A stretch of 64,000 nt of DNA, from positions 62,001 through 126,000 of the forward strand of contig JAQSYI010000007.1 of NCBI GenBank assembly GCA_029256185.1. The letters run 5' to 3'. Positions 24,746 to 33,409 of the stretch are shown here, piece after piece (the stretch's first letter is position 1; every line of letters starts with the position of its first letter). The translations under genes were made by a program, and so were the position numbers. A model generated the notes under the pieces. It ran no database searches and had not been told where the DNA came from. It saw nothing but the letters and a program-made list of their open reading frames with translations. The stretch comes from Paenibacillaceae bacterium. GTDB taxonomy: Bacteria > Bacillota > Bacilli > Paenibacillales > NBRC-103111.

Positions 24746-26348
24746 CGATGAGCTTGCGGTGGTGAACAGCCTGGCCCACAACATCCCCTGGGAGGAGAGC
24801 GGAATCGCGCATGTGTTCAAGGCCGGGTCCGCCGATCAGGCGCTGAGGCTTATGGGGGATTACCGGATTGATCTGGTCATCTCGGATATCCGGATGCCCG
24901 GCATGGACGGACTGGACTTTACGGAAGCGGTCCGCAGCGTCTCGCCTCATACCAAGGTCATCATCATGTCCGGGCTGGATGACTTCCGGCTGGCCCAGCG
25001 GGCGATTCTGCTGAATGTCTTCCGCTACATGACCAAGCCGGTCCCCTATGACGAGCTGATCCTGGCGGTCCGGCAGGCGCTTGCCCAACTGGAGGCAGAG
25101 CTGGAGCAGCACCAGCTGCTGGAGAATGCGGAGCAGGCAGTAGAACGCTCCCGCCCCATTCTGCAGGAGCGGTACCTCCAGCAATGGATTGTCAAGGGAG
25201 CCGTTCACCCGTGGCAGGATCATCCCGGCCTGGACCCCGCGGGTCTTACGTTGCTCCGGAACGGGCATGCCCTGCTCCTGCTGGTGCGGGTGGACGAATG
25301 GCACAGGGAGCATGCAGCGGCCGACTCTTACGGTCGGCTCAAGCTGCAGAAGCTCATCCGGGAAACCCTGTTCCACGGAACTCCCTGCATCATGTTCAAT
25401 GATTTTGACCACCAACTGGTGGTGCTGGTCCAGAAGAACAGTACAGCTGAGCTGCAAGCGGCCAAACGCTACATGGACGGGATGGCCGAGCTGCTGCTCA
25501 GCACGGCGAAGCGCTCGCCGGGCTGCACCCTCTCCGTGTTCTGGAGCGAGCAGCCGCTGCGGACGGAGGAAATTCACGAGGAATATCTGCGGTTGAAGGA
25601 ACGGGCGCGGTTCTCCCTGGCATGGGAATCGGGGATTATTCAGGGAGCCGCTGCGGAAACAAAGGAATGGGATGAGCGGCAGCAGGCGCTGTTCGGCTAT
25701 CCCGGCTTCGAGCAATGGGTGGAGCGGCTGGATAAAGCCCAGGCGATCTCGCATCTGCAGGACTGGTTCGAGGGAGAAGACAGCAAGCCGGCGCTGACCT
25801 ACGACATGCTGCTCTTGATCTATTACACCGTGGCCGGCATCTTGCTCAAGGCCTCGTTCCGCCGGAGAGTCCCTCTGCAGGAATGGGCCAAGGAGGAGGC
25901 CCCCAGCTTCTATTCCATGCAGACGCTCACCACGGTGCCGCGGCTTCGTTCCTGGTGCATCCATGTCACGGAGCTGTATATGGACTATATGTCCGACCGG
26001 AGTCAGCATGCCTCCAACCATCTGCTGGCCCAGGCGAAGAAGCTGATCACCGAGCGGCTGCTGCAGGATTTCTCCGTCCAGGACATCGCCACGCAGCTCC
26101 ACCTGCATCCCAACTACCTGTCCCGGCTGTTCACCAAGGAGACGGGCATGACCCTGACCGACTATACCGTGATGCTGCGGATGGAGAAGGCCAAGGCGCT
26201 GCTGGCGGTTCCCGGGATCAAGGTGTTCGAGGTGGCCGGACAGGTGGGCTACGAGAGCGTCTCCCACTTCAACCGCACCTTCAAGCGCCAGACCGGCATG
26301 AATCCGAAGGAATACCAGGCTTCTCTGGCTGCGGGGAACGGGGAGTAA
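24723..26348 (+). CDS. YesN-like response regulator, receiver plus AraC DNA-binding domain (set B)
   Basis: A 541-residue regulator. Its receiver has the phosphorylation site D55 in DLVISDIRMPGMDG and the conserved lysine in MTKPVPYDE. The C-terminal AraC helix-turn-helix pair reads FSVQDIATQLHLHPNYLSRL and KVFEVAGQVGYESVSHFNRT. It is co-transcribed with the overlapping kinase and is the likely activator of the divergent set B operon. It converges on the set C regulator gene with only 19 bp between stop codons and no visible terminator there. Confidence 0.94.
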   Translation: MYTMLILDDELAVVNSLAHNIPWEESGIAHVFKAGSADQALRLMGDYRIDLVISDIRMPGMDGLDFTEAVRSVSPHTKVIIMSGLDDFRLAQRAILLNVFRYMTKPVPYDELILAVRQALAQLEAELEQHQLLENAEQAVERSRPILQERYLQQWIVKGAVHPWQDHPGLDPAGLTLLRNGHALLLLVRVDEWHREHAAADSYGRLKLQKLIRETLFHGTPCIMFNDFDHQLVVLVQKNSTAELQAAKRYMDGMAELLLSTAKRSPGCTLSVFWSEQPLRTEEIHEEYLRLKERARFSLAWESGIIQGAAAETKEWDERQQALFGYPGFEQWVERLDKAQAISHLQDWFEGEDSKPALTYDMLLLIYYTVAGILLKASFRRRVPLQEWAKEEAPSFYSMQTLTTVPRLRSWCIHVTELYMDYMSDRSQHASNHLLAQAKKLITERLLQDFSVQDIATQLHLHPNYLSRLFTKETGMTLTDYTVMLRMEKAKALLAVPGIKVFEVAGQVGYESVSHFNRTFKRQTGMNPKEYQASLAAGNGE

Positions 26349-26367
26349 AGCAGGGGACCCGGAAGAC

Positions 26368-27984
26368 TTATTTGCCTTTGTCCGCAACGGTCTGTTTGAA
26401 TTCCGAGGGAGTCATCCCCGTATGCTTCTTGAACAGCTCGCTGAAGTATTGCCGGCCTTCGTAGCCCAGAGCGATGGCAATATCCTGAACCGCCTGTCCC
26501 TCATAAAGCAGCTGCTTGGCCTTGTTCATCCGTTCCGCCGTCACATATTGTCCTACAGTAGTCCCGGTCACCTTCTTGAACAGGTTGGCGAAGTAGCTGC
26601 CGCTCAGATAAACCAGCTTGGCATAGTCGTTGACGGTGTTGTTCACATGCAGATTATCCCGGATATAAGCCGTCACCTGCTCCACCATGCGGCCGCTCTC
26701 ATCCTTCTGCTGCTCGATTAAGGCGGCGCAGCCCTTGCGGCAAAGCTCTCTCATGCACTCCTGCAAATCCCTAAGAGACAGCAGAGCCCCGTCCTTCAGC
26801 CGGTGGGCCTGCTTCTCCAGCTCCTTCATGTCACCGGGAAGAAGCTTCTCCGCGAAGACCCGGTTCATCAGGAAAGCCAGCTCGTAATACCGGGTTCTGA
26901 TCATTTCCGGAGGAAGTGGAGGACCGGAGGAAGTGTCCAGGAACAGCTCATCTATCATGGCCTCTGCCTTGGGCAGATTGCAGGAGCGCAGGCAGTAGAA
27001 CAGCTCCTTCTCCTTTTCCGCAGAATACTGGGGGATGGTCTCGTGTACCGGCTGCACATTCCTGTAGCTGAAGACACTGTTGCCCCCCGTGTAGAACAGA
27101 TAGGACAGGGCCGTCATGGCTTGGTTGTAGGAATAGGAAATCTGATGAATATGCCGAACCTCCTCGCCTAAGCCAAGAGAAACGGTAAATTTGGAGTAGG
27201 TGGCGATATTCTCCCGGCATAATTCGGCCAGAGCCTCCGTGTCCAGCCCCGGAGCAGGATTCACCACCGCCACGAACCGCTCCGTATTGTCACGGAATAT
27301 CAGGCCCTTGGTTTTGCCCCCAATGGTTTCTTCGAGAATATTATGCAGCGTGAACCGAATCAGCTCCACCTCCTGCACCGGAATGGTCATTGTCTTCTCC
27401 GCGAATCTGTCGATTTCGATCACAATGACAATAAACCGTTCCCGGTCCAGTTCAATATTGAGAAAGTCCCAGCGCTTGGCTGCCTGTTCCGGAGGGGTAG
27501 GAAATTGGAGCAGCAGCTGGAAATATTCCTGACGCAGATAGGGCAGGCTCTCACGCAGCTTGCGCTCCATCTCCCGGTAGCGCTTCTGATTCTGCTCCTC
27601 CTCTACGATGGCGGCCTTGGCCTTCAGCACAATTTCCACAATCTTCGCCGGTGTGAAGGGCTTGATAATATAATCGAACGCTCCCAGCCGCACAGCCTGC
27701 TGCGCGTATTCGAAATCCGTGTAGCCGCTGATAAAAATCACCTTCATCCCCGGACAATCATGCTCAAATTCCTTCATCATCTCTAAGCCATCCATCCGTG
27801 GCATGCGGATATCCGTCAGCACAATATGAGGCTTCACGCGGCGGATCAGCTCCTGGCCGGCCGCCCCGTTGCCCGCTGTTCCGGCAACGGCAATGCCGTA
27901 CTCCTTCCAGGCAATTCCCGAAGCGATGCCTTCGACCACATCAGGAATATCGTCGATAATGCACAGCCTGATCTCTTCGTTCAT
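26368..27984 (-). CDS. YesN-like response regulator (set C)
   Basis: A 538-residue receiver/AraC regulator. The phospho-acceptor is D58 in IVLTDIRMPRMDG, the lysine is in YIIKPFTPAK, and the C-terminal helix-turn-helix pair reads NDYAKLVYLSGSYFANLF and AVQDIAIALGYEGRQYFSEL. Its ATG shares one base with the stop codon of the kinase gene (TGATG), so translation is coupled. It probably controls the set C importer upstream on the same strand. Confidence 0.94.
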   Translation of the reverse strand: MNEEIRLCIIDDIPDVVEGIASGIAWKEYGIAVAGTAGNGAAGQELIRRVKPHIVLTDIRMPRMDGLEMMKEFEHDCPGMKVIFISGYTDFEYAQQAVRLGAFDYIIKPFTPAKIVEIVLKAKAAIVEEEQNQKRYREMERKLRESLPYLRQEYFQLLLQFPTPPEQAAKRWDFLNIELDRERFIVIVIEIDRFAEKTMTIPVQEVELIRFTLHNILEETIGGKTKGLIFRDNTERFVAVVNPAPGLDTEALAELCRENIATYSKFTVSLGLGEEVRHIHQISYSYNQAMTALSYLFYTGGNSVFSYRNVQPVHETIPQYSAEKEKELFYCLRSCNLPKAEAMIDELFLDTSSGPPLPPEMIRTRYYELAFLMNRVFAEKLLPGDMKELEKQAHRLKDGALLSLRDLQECMRELCRKGCAALIEQQKDESGRMVEQVTAYIRDNLHVNNTVNDYAKLVYLSGSYFANLFKKVTGTTVGQYVTAERMNKAKQLLYEGQAVQDIAIALGYEGRQYFSELFKKHTGMTPSEFKQTVADKGK

Positions 27985-29738
27985 CAGATTTCTCCTTCGA
28001 TGGGAATGGTAATCGTCGCTTTTGTGGAGAGATACGGCTCGCTCTGGAAGACCAGTTCCGCCCTTGGACCATGAAGCAGCTTCAGACGGCTGTATACATT
28101 CTTCAGAGCATAGCTCTTACCGGGCAGCTCCTGCTGCAGCATGTCGGTGCTGACCTCGGCCGGATCCATGCCCTTGCCGTTATCCTCCACCTGAAGAACG
28201 AGCTGCCCCGCCGACCTTTTCACCGTGATCCCAATCCGGCCGCTGCCCTCCAGCTCACGGAAGCCATGGAGAATGGAGTTCTCCACCAAGGGCTGGAGAA
28301 TAATCTTCGCCACCCTCGCTTCCCGGAGAGATTCCTCTTCGACTGAAATGCCATATTCGAACAGACCTCTGTAGCATTGCTGCTGCAAATTCAGATAATG
28401 GCGGACATGCTCCAGCTCCTTGCCCAGAGTAGTCATCTCGTTGCCGCCGTTTAATCCCAATTGGAACAGCAGGGAGAGGGAGCTGATCATCTCGGTCACT
28501 TCTTCATTGCGGGAGGCGAAGGACTTCCAGATCATCGTATTGAGTGTATTGTATAAAAAATGCGGATCAATCTGTGCCTGCAGCGCCTTGATCTCCATCC
28601 TCCGCTTGTCTGCCTCCACCTCCTTAACCTCGCTAATCAGAGCGGATATTTGCTCGAGCATCCGGTTAAACTTATGGCCGACCTGCGAGACCTCATCATC
28701 GAACTTGCTGGAGAAGCGCACCTCGAGACGGTTATTCTCCACCTGCCCCATCATGCTTTGCAGCCGGTGCAGCGGCTTCAGCAGAAAACCGGTGATGCCG
28801 TTGGCAATAACCAAAGCCGCCAGCGTGGAGCCGGCCATGATCAGCAGAGAGGTGGTTTTAATCTTGTTCACATTCCTCAGCAGCTGCTCCCGGTCCTGAA
28901 TGCTGACCATGACCCAATCGTCCGATAAATCCAGCCTCGCATAGTTAACCAGATGGGTTTGTCTGCCAGTCTCGAGCTTCAGGAAGCCTCGTTCGTTCTC
29001 CTGAAGACTGCGCAGCAGCCCGGGGTTTAGGGGGAAATTATTTCCCTCCCCGATGTTCATCACCGGCTTGCCGGTGGTTCTGGACACCAGATAATACCCG
29101 TGAACGCCATTCGGAAGATCCTCTGCTATCATCGAGCGCAGCACATCCTCCTTAAGATTGACAACAACGTGAACCCGGTCCACATTCATATCGGTAATCG
29201 GCTTCATCAACAGGCTGATCACCCTTCTTTTGCCGTAAAACAGAGGGTCATCATGACTCTCCACCCATTGCACCTGCTGCTTATTGGAGAGCAGCGAAAC
29301 GAACAAGGTATCCCGGATACGGACGCCAGGCAGGGGCAGATCGTTGGTGGCGGAAAAATCACCGATAGGAGTTGTGATCAGCACGGAATGAATGGACGAA
29401 TCATTGAGCTTCATCTGGGCAAGGGGAATCTGCAGTTCGGTCAATCTGCCGTAATAGAAGCCCGCATCATCGGCATATACATCGTGCATGGTTTGTCTAA
29501 ACGGATCGCTAAGCATCATGGAGGATGCCGATACAATGGCGTTCCTGAGCCGTTCGTTAAGCAGCTGCGCCGACTTGTTCAGTGTATTCTGAGTCGAGCC
29601 GGCCGCTTCCTGCTCTGTGGAGCGGTAAGCGATCCAGTAAGAAACCAGACCCGTTAGGGCGCTGGAGAATACAGCAAGCAGCAGAAACGACAGCAGCAGC
29701 CTGCGCCGCAAGCTTAGGCGGTAGTAGAGCCTCTTCAT
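27984..29738 (-). CDS. YesM-like sensor histidine kinase (set C)
   Basis: A 584-residue kinase. A membrane segment (LLSFLLLAVFSSALTGLVSY) is followed by an outside sensor domain, a second membrane segment near residue 295 (IMAGSTLAALVIANGITGFL), a HAMP linker and the phospho-acceptor H393 in DPHFLYN. The ATP-binding part shows PLVENSILHG and VEDNGKGMD. The start at 29738 (MKRLYYRLSLRR) has GGAAGGAGG 7 bases upstream. It lies just downstream of a terminator that ends the set C importer transcript, so expression relies on readthrough or an unseen promoter. Confidence 0.93.
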   Translation of the reverse strand: MKRLYYRLSLRRRLLLSFLLLAVFSSALTGLVSYWIAYRSTEQEAAGSTQNTLNKSAQLLNERLRNAIVSASSMMLSDPFRQTMHDVYADDAGFYYGRLTELQIPLAQMKLNDSSIHSVLITTPIGDFSATNDLPLPGVRIRDTLFVSLLSNKQQVQWVESHDDPLFYGKRRVISLLMKPITDMNVDRVHVVVNLKEDVLRSMIAEDLPNGVHGYYLVSRTTGKPVMNIGEGNNFPLNPGLLRSLQENERGFLKLETGRQTHLVNYARLDLSDDWVMVSIQDREQLLRNVNKIKTTSLLIMAGSTLAALVIANGITGFLLKPLHRLQSMMGQVENNRLEVRFSSKFDDEVSQVGHKFNRMLEQISALISEVKEVEADKRRMEIKALQAQIDPHFLYNTLNTMIWKSFASRNEEVTEMISSLSLLFQLGLNGGNEMTTLGKELEHVRHYLNLQQQCYRGLFEYGISVEEESLREARVAKIILQPLVENSILHGFRELEGSGRIGITVKRSAGQLVLQVEDNGKGMDPAEVSTDMLQQELPGKSYALKNVYSRLKLLHGPRAELVFQSEPYLSTKATITIPIEGEI

Positions 29739-29776
29739 ATGGCAGCCTCCTTCCTCGGCGTGGCACAAAAATGGAG

Positions 29777-29809
29777 AAAAGACGCGCTGATTTTAAGCAT
29801 CAACGCGTC
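29777..29809 (-). terminator. Rho-independent terminator after set C lipoprotein gene
   Basis: An 11-bp stem (GACGCGTTGAT/ATCAGCGCGTC, one G-U pair) with a 7-base loop, followed on the minus strand by TTTT and CTCC. It lies between the binding-protein gene and the kinase gene of the same strand. Confidence 0.8.
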
Positions 29810-29840
29810 CCTAGCTATTGGACTTTCTTCATCAGTTTCC

Positions 29841-31235
29841 TTACTTAGCCATACTGCCCTGCAGAGCGGCAGGATCAAAGCTGGGATTGGCCGCGGTTTT
29901 CGTGTCGCCCGCTTCTTTTGCCTTCTGGAGTCCTGTGTTGTACCGGTTGGTCAGATCCTTCAGGATGGCATCCGCGTCTCCGCCCTCCAGCATGTATTTC
30001 ACGATGGAGCTGCCGGCCTTCACGCCCTCTACCTTGCCTTCGGTGGCGGACAAGGGAGACGGGGAATACAAGGCATCATACTTCGTCGGCAGGAAGCCTT
30101 CAATGCCCGGAATCGAAGGCTTGGCAGCAGCAGCATTCACATCGGGAACAATAGAGATGGCAAATCCCTTCTCATGATAAGTCTTCTGTCTTTCGAAGCT
30201 GTATACATACTCCATGAACTTCCAGGCAGCTTCCTTATGCTTGGTGTTCTTGTTCATGGCAATGTAGTGGCCGGCAAGAACAGATACCGACCCGGTCCGG
30301 CTGCCGTCAATGGTAGGAGGAAGCGCCCCTCCCCAATTGATATTGGTGGGGAACTGGTTCTGATACACGCCGGGCTCGCCGGAGTGGTTGAAGTACATGC
30401 CGATCTTGCCGGCTGCAAACTGGGCGCGCAGCGGGTCAATATCCAGCGATTCCACGCCGGGCATCATGCTGCCGTCGAGCTTCATCTGGCGCAAGCCCTC
30501 CAATAACGGCTTGTATACGGTAAAGTCAAACTGTCCGGTCTTGTAGTTGTATCCGTCTACCACAGAGGTGCCGCTCAGGGAGAAAATAGGGTTGGCAACC
30601 CGGTTGAACGCAGACGTGGAACTCTTGAAATTGCCGGCGAAGCCGTATGCCCCGGTGCTTTTGTTGGCTTCTGTAATTTTCTTCGCATAGTCCACCATTT
30701 CGGCGATCGTCTTCGGAGGCTCCGTCAGCCCCGCTTTCTCAAACAGATCTTTATTATAAATCAATCTCCAGAGCTGGCCGTAGGCGGGCAGGGAATACGT
30801 TTTGCCGTCGAACATGTTGGCTTCTTCCACCATCAGCGTGCTGAACCTGTCCTTCATTTCAGGGCTGATCATGTCGTCGAGGGGCATGAGATAGCCTTTC
30901 TTCACGAAGCTTACGAAGTCGCTGGTCCGGAACACATCGGGCGCTTGATTGCTGGCGAAGGCGATATCGACGGATTGGGTGTAATTATCCGCCATCACCG
31001 ACATTTCCACTTCAATGTCCGGGTTGATCTTGCTGAAGTCGGCGATAAGCTGCTTCATGTAGTCTACATCTTGCCGGTCAATGGTCCAGTAGGTGATCTT
31101 TGTCTTCTCCCCTGTACCGGCACCCGCAGATGCTCCGGGACTCTGTGCGGCGGAATCGCCGTCCCCGCTTCCGCAGGCGGCAAGCGTTGCGGCCAAGGAC
31201 AAACTGAGCAAAGCCCCTGTTAATTTCTTTTTCAT
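29841..31235 (-). CDS. Set C extracellular sugar-binding lipoprotein
   Basis: A 464-residue solute-binding lipoprotein of the shorter, classical CUT1 kind (UgpB/MalE-like). The signal peptide MKKKLTGALLSLSLAATLAA ends at lipobox LAAC. Typical body motifs are ITYWTIDRQDVDYMKQLIAD, ASNQAPDVFRTSDF and YGQLWRLIYNKDLFEKAGL. AGGAGGG precedes the ATG. It is the third gene of the set C operon after the two permeases and is followed by a terminator, which should make it the most abundant product relative to the downstream regulators. Confidence 0.93.
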   Translation of the reverse strand: MKKKLTGALLSLSLAATLAACGSGDGDSAAQSPGASAGAGTGEKTKITYWTIDRQDVDYMKQLIADFSKINPDIEVEMSVMADNYTQSVDIAFASNQAPDVFRTSDFVSFVKKGYLMPLDDMISPEMKDRFSTLMVEEANMFDGKTYSLPAYGQLWRLIYNKDLFEKAGLTEPPKTIAEMVDYAKKITEANKSTGAYGFAGNFKSSTSAFNRVANPIFSLSGTSVVDGYNYKTGQFDFTVYKPLLEGLRQMKLDGSMMPGVESLDIDPLRAQFAAGKIGMYFNHSGEPGVYQNQFPTNINWGGALPPTIDGSRTGSVSVLAGHYIAMNKNTKHKEAAWKFMEYVYSFERQKTYHEKGFAISIVPDVNAAAAKPSIPGIEGFLPTKYDALYSPSPLSATEGKVEGVKAGSSIVKYMLEGGDADAILKDLTNRYNTGLQKAKEAGDTKTAANPSFDPAALQGSMAK

Positions 31236-31321
31236 TTTCGTATAACCCTCCTGTTATAAATTTATATTATTATTGAGGCAAAGCTGGCAAGCCTATATGG
31301 GCTGGCCCCTTGTGACTCCGG

Positions 31322-32182
31322 TTATCCCTTGACGGCGCCGGCCGTCACCTGCATGAAGGATTTGTTGGCAAACAGATAAACTACCAGTACGGGAAGAAAG
31401 GCGATACATGCGCCGGCCATCATCAGCTGGTTCTCAGCCGCGGCGCCGACTCCGTAGCGCAGATTGGCCAAGCCCACCGTGAGCGTCTGGAGCTTGGGCG
31501 AGGTCATGGTGAAGACCAAGGGTACGATGTATTCATTCCATGCTCCCCGGAAGCTGAACAGCGCGGCAACCGCCAGCGCCGGACGCAGGAGCGGCAGGAT
31601 GATCCTGAAGAAGACGGAGTAAAAGTTGCAGCCGTCGATATAGGCCGCTTCATCCAGATCCTTGGGAATCGCCCGGAAGAAGCCGATGATCATGAAGAAG
31701 ATATAGGCGTGGGCGCTGATCAGAATCAGGATAACCCCCCACAGGGACTTGTTCAGACCCAAAACCACCATCAGATCGAATTGGGGCCGGAGCACTACGG
31801 CACCGATGGAGATAAACATCGTGCTCGATTGAAGCACCACATAAGCCCGCTTGCCCGGAAAACTGGTACGGTCCACGGCATAGGCCGCCATGGAAGTAAT
31901 CAACAGGACGCTTATGCTCACCGCCGTACTGATATAGAAGCTATTCCACATAAACTGAGCAAAATTAGCCTGCTTCCATGCCTTGGCATAGTTGCCGAAC
32001 TCCCAGGTCGAAGGAAGGAAGGTGGCGCCCGCGGTGAGCTCCGCGTTGGTTTTCAAGGAACCCAGAATGGCCATAGTTAAAGGAAGCAGAGTGAAGAGGG
32101 CAACGACCAGCAGGAAGATCCACATGATGATTTTCCCGCCTTGGGCTCCGATTCTATTACCTCGTATTGGTTTATTTTGCAT
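31322..32182 (-). CDS. Set C ABC importer permease, MalG-like
   Basis: A 286-residue CUT1 permease with about six membrane segments, opening IIMWIFLLVVALFTLLPLTM. The EAA loop is DEAAYIDGCNFYSVFFRII and LPLLRPALA. It ends NKSFMQVTAGAVKG, as in MalG/LacG-like proteins rather than the YtcP type. It lies 14 bp after the MalF-like partner and 86 bp before the lipoprotein gene; that gap holds a weak AGCC/GGCT hairpin and the lipoprotein's ribosome site. Confidence 0.93.
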   Translation of the reverse strand: MQNKPIRGNRIGAQGGKIIMWIFLLVVALFTLLPLTMAILGSLKTNAELTAGATFLPSTWEFGNYAKAWKQANFAQFMWNSFYISTAVSISVLLITSMAAYAVDRTSFPGKRAYVVLQSSTMFISIGAVVLRPQFDLMVVLGLNKSLWGVILILISAHAYIFFMIIGFFRAIPKDLDEAAYIDGCNFYSVFFRIILPLLRPALAVAALFSFRGAWNEYIVPLVFTMTSPKLQTLTVGLANLRYGVGAAAENQLMMAGACIAFLPVLVVYLFANKSFMQVTAGAVKG

Positions 32183-32196
32183 CGCTTGTCCGCCCC

Positions 32197-33084
32197 CTAT
32201 TCCTGATCCAGTTTCTTAGACAAATAAAAGTATAGGCCGGTAATAGCTCCGACAATGATTGCGGTGGTGAAGCCAACCGCACTGCCGTATCCGATCTGCT
32301 GCACCGTTGTGGTCTCCGAGGGTACCGGGAAGAACAGCTTGTACACATACAGGTACATGACGTTGGTTGTGCCGAAGGGACCGCCCTCGGTTAATACCAT
32401 GATGCTCTCATATCCCTTCAGAGCCGTAATAATCGCCAGCATCACGATCATCTGCAGCACCCGGCCCAGCATGGGGATGGTGATGTACCAGAATTTCTGC
32501 ACAGCATTGGCGCCATCCAATGAAGCACTCTCATAGATATCCTCCGGAATCCCCTGAAGTCCGGCAATAAACAGCAGCATATAATTGCCGATTGCGCCCC
32601 ACACAGCTGTGATAATGACCGTCAGCATGGCATGCTTGGAGCCCAGCCAGTCGAGGGGATTCAGACCGAACCTGATCAGGAACTGATTGAGCATCCCGTT
32701 GAAGGAATTGAAGATGGAGAAAAATACGATGGCCATGACAGAGGAACTGATAATGGTGGGCATAAAGTAAACCGCCCGCAGAAATCCTCTGCCCTTGATG
32801 GCCCTGTTCAGGATAACCGCGAGAATCAGGGAGACGGGAATCGTAATCAGAATCTTGCCTCCCGCGTAAATGAACGTGTTGGATACGGAATCCCAGTATT
32901 CTTGATCTCTGAAAAGTCTTGCGAAGTTTCCCAATCCGATATACTTCGGTGTTCCATAGCCCTGATAATCAAAGAACATATAGCGCAGAGCCCAGATAAT
33001 TGGATATATTCCCAGGGCAAGTGTAAGGAACAAGCTGGGGAATAGGAATGTATATGAGTTTATAAGCTGAATCCTTCGTTTCAT
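32197..33084 (-). CDS. Set C ABC importer permease, MalF-like
   Basis: A 295-residue CUT1 permease (FLFPSLFLTLALGIYPIIWA, EAA loop YESASLDGANAVQKFWYI with TIPMLGR). The start MKRRIQLINSY at 33084 has AAGGAG 9 bases upstream; 23 further open codons upstream look untranslated. It is the first gene of the set C operon. The upstream region shares repeated ACAGTTGGATT elements with the divergent set D operon. It has no ATPase partner in the window. Confidence 0.92.
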   Translation of the reverse strand: MKRRIQLINSYTFLFPSLFLTLALGIYPIIWALRYMFFDYQGYGTPKYIGLGNFARLFRDQEYWDSVSNTFIYAGGKILITIPVSLILAVILNRAIKGRGFLRAVYFMPTIISSSVMAIVFFSIFNSFNGMLNQFLIRFGLNPLDWLGSKHAMLTVIITAVWGAIGNYMLLFIAGLQGIPEDIYESASLDGANAVQKFWYITIPMLGRVLQMIVMLAIITALKGYESIMVLTEGGPFGTTNVMYLYVYKLFFPVPSETTTVQQIGYGSAVGFTTAIIVGAITGLYFYLSKKLDQE

Positions 33085-33107
33085 TGCCTCCGTCTCCTTC
33101 TGTTCGT

Positions 33108-33327
33108 TGTATTTCGAGTATAGTACAAAAAAACATGGAGGCATGACGGGCAATCCAACTGTTGCACCTACGACAATCCAACTGTGTTGAGAGAGGCTTC
33201 AACTATAAGAAATCTTGAAAAATAAACATGCCCAATGGAATTGAAGACCGGCATTATTGGGTTTTGACCACTGCCGCAACACATTGGAGATATACTATTG
33301 GCATGCCGATCCGCTACAGTTGGATTA
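33108..33327. promoter_or_regulatory. Divergent promoter/operator region between sets C and D
   Basis: CAATCCAACTGT occurs twice in direct orientation at 33,151-33,162 and 33,174-33,185 (23 bp apart). An inverted copy ACAGTTGGATTA lies at 33,316-33,327. Toward set C, a -10-like TATACT lies near 33,108-33,113 without a good -35, as expected for an activator-dependent promoter. Toward set D, TTGACC and TATACT are seen near 33,269-33,301 but 21 bp apart. The whole 325-bp gap (33,085-33,409) holds no gene. Confidence 0.55.
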
Positions 33328-33409
33328 CCGAAGGAGGCCATCGCTCCCAATACCGGCAGCCTCCCGGAAAACCGCAACAAGCATCATTTATTACAAGGGG
33401 GAACGAACA

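Noticed and set aside
26348-26368. Terminator between the convergent set B and set C regulators
   Set aside because: Only 19 bases separate the stops, and no stable stem with U-run was found there.
24558-26387. 609-codon open frame antisense to the set B response regulator
   Set aside because: The sense frame carries clear receiver and AraC motifs. The antisense frame is a by-product of GC-rich codon use and shows no family motif or ribosome site.
33269-33301. Standard sigma-A promoter for set D
   Set aside because: TTGACC and TATACT are present but 21 bp apart, too far for a normal promoter; kept only as part of the regulatory region.
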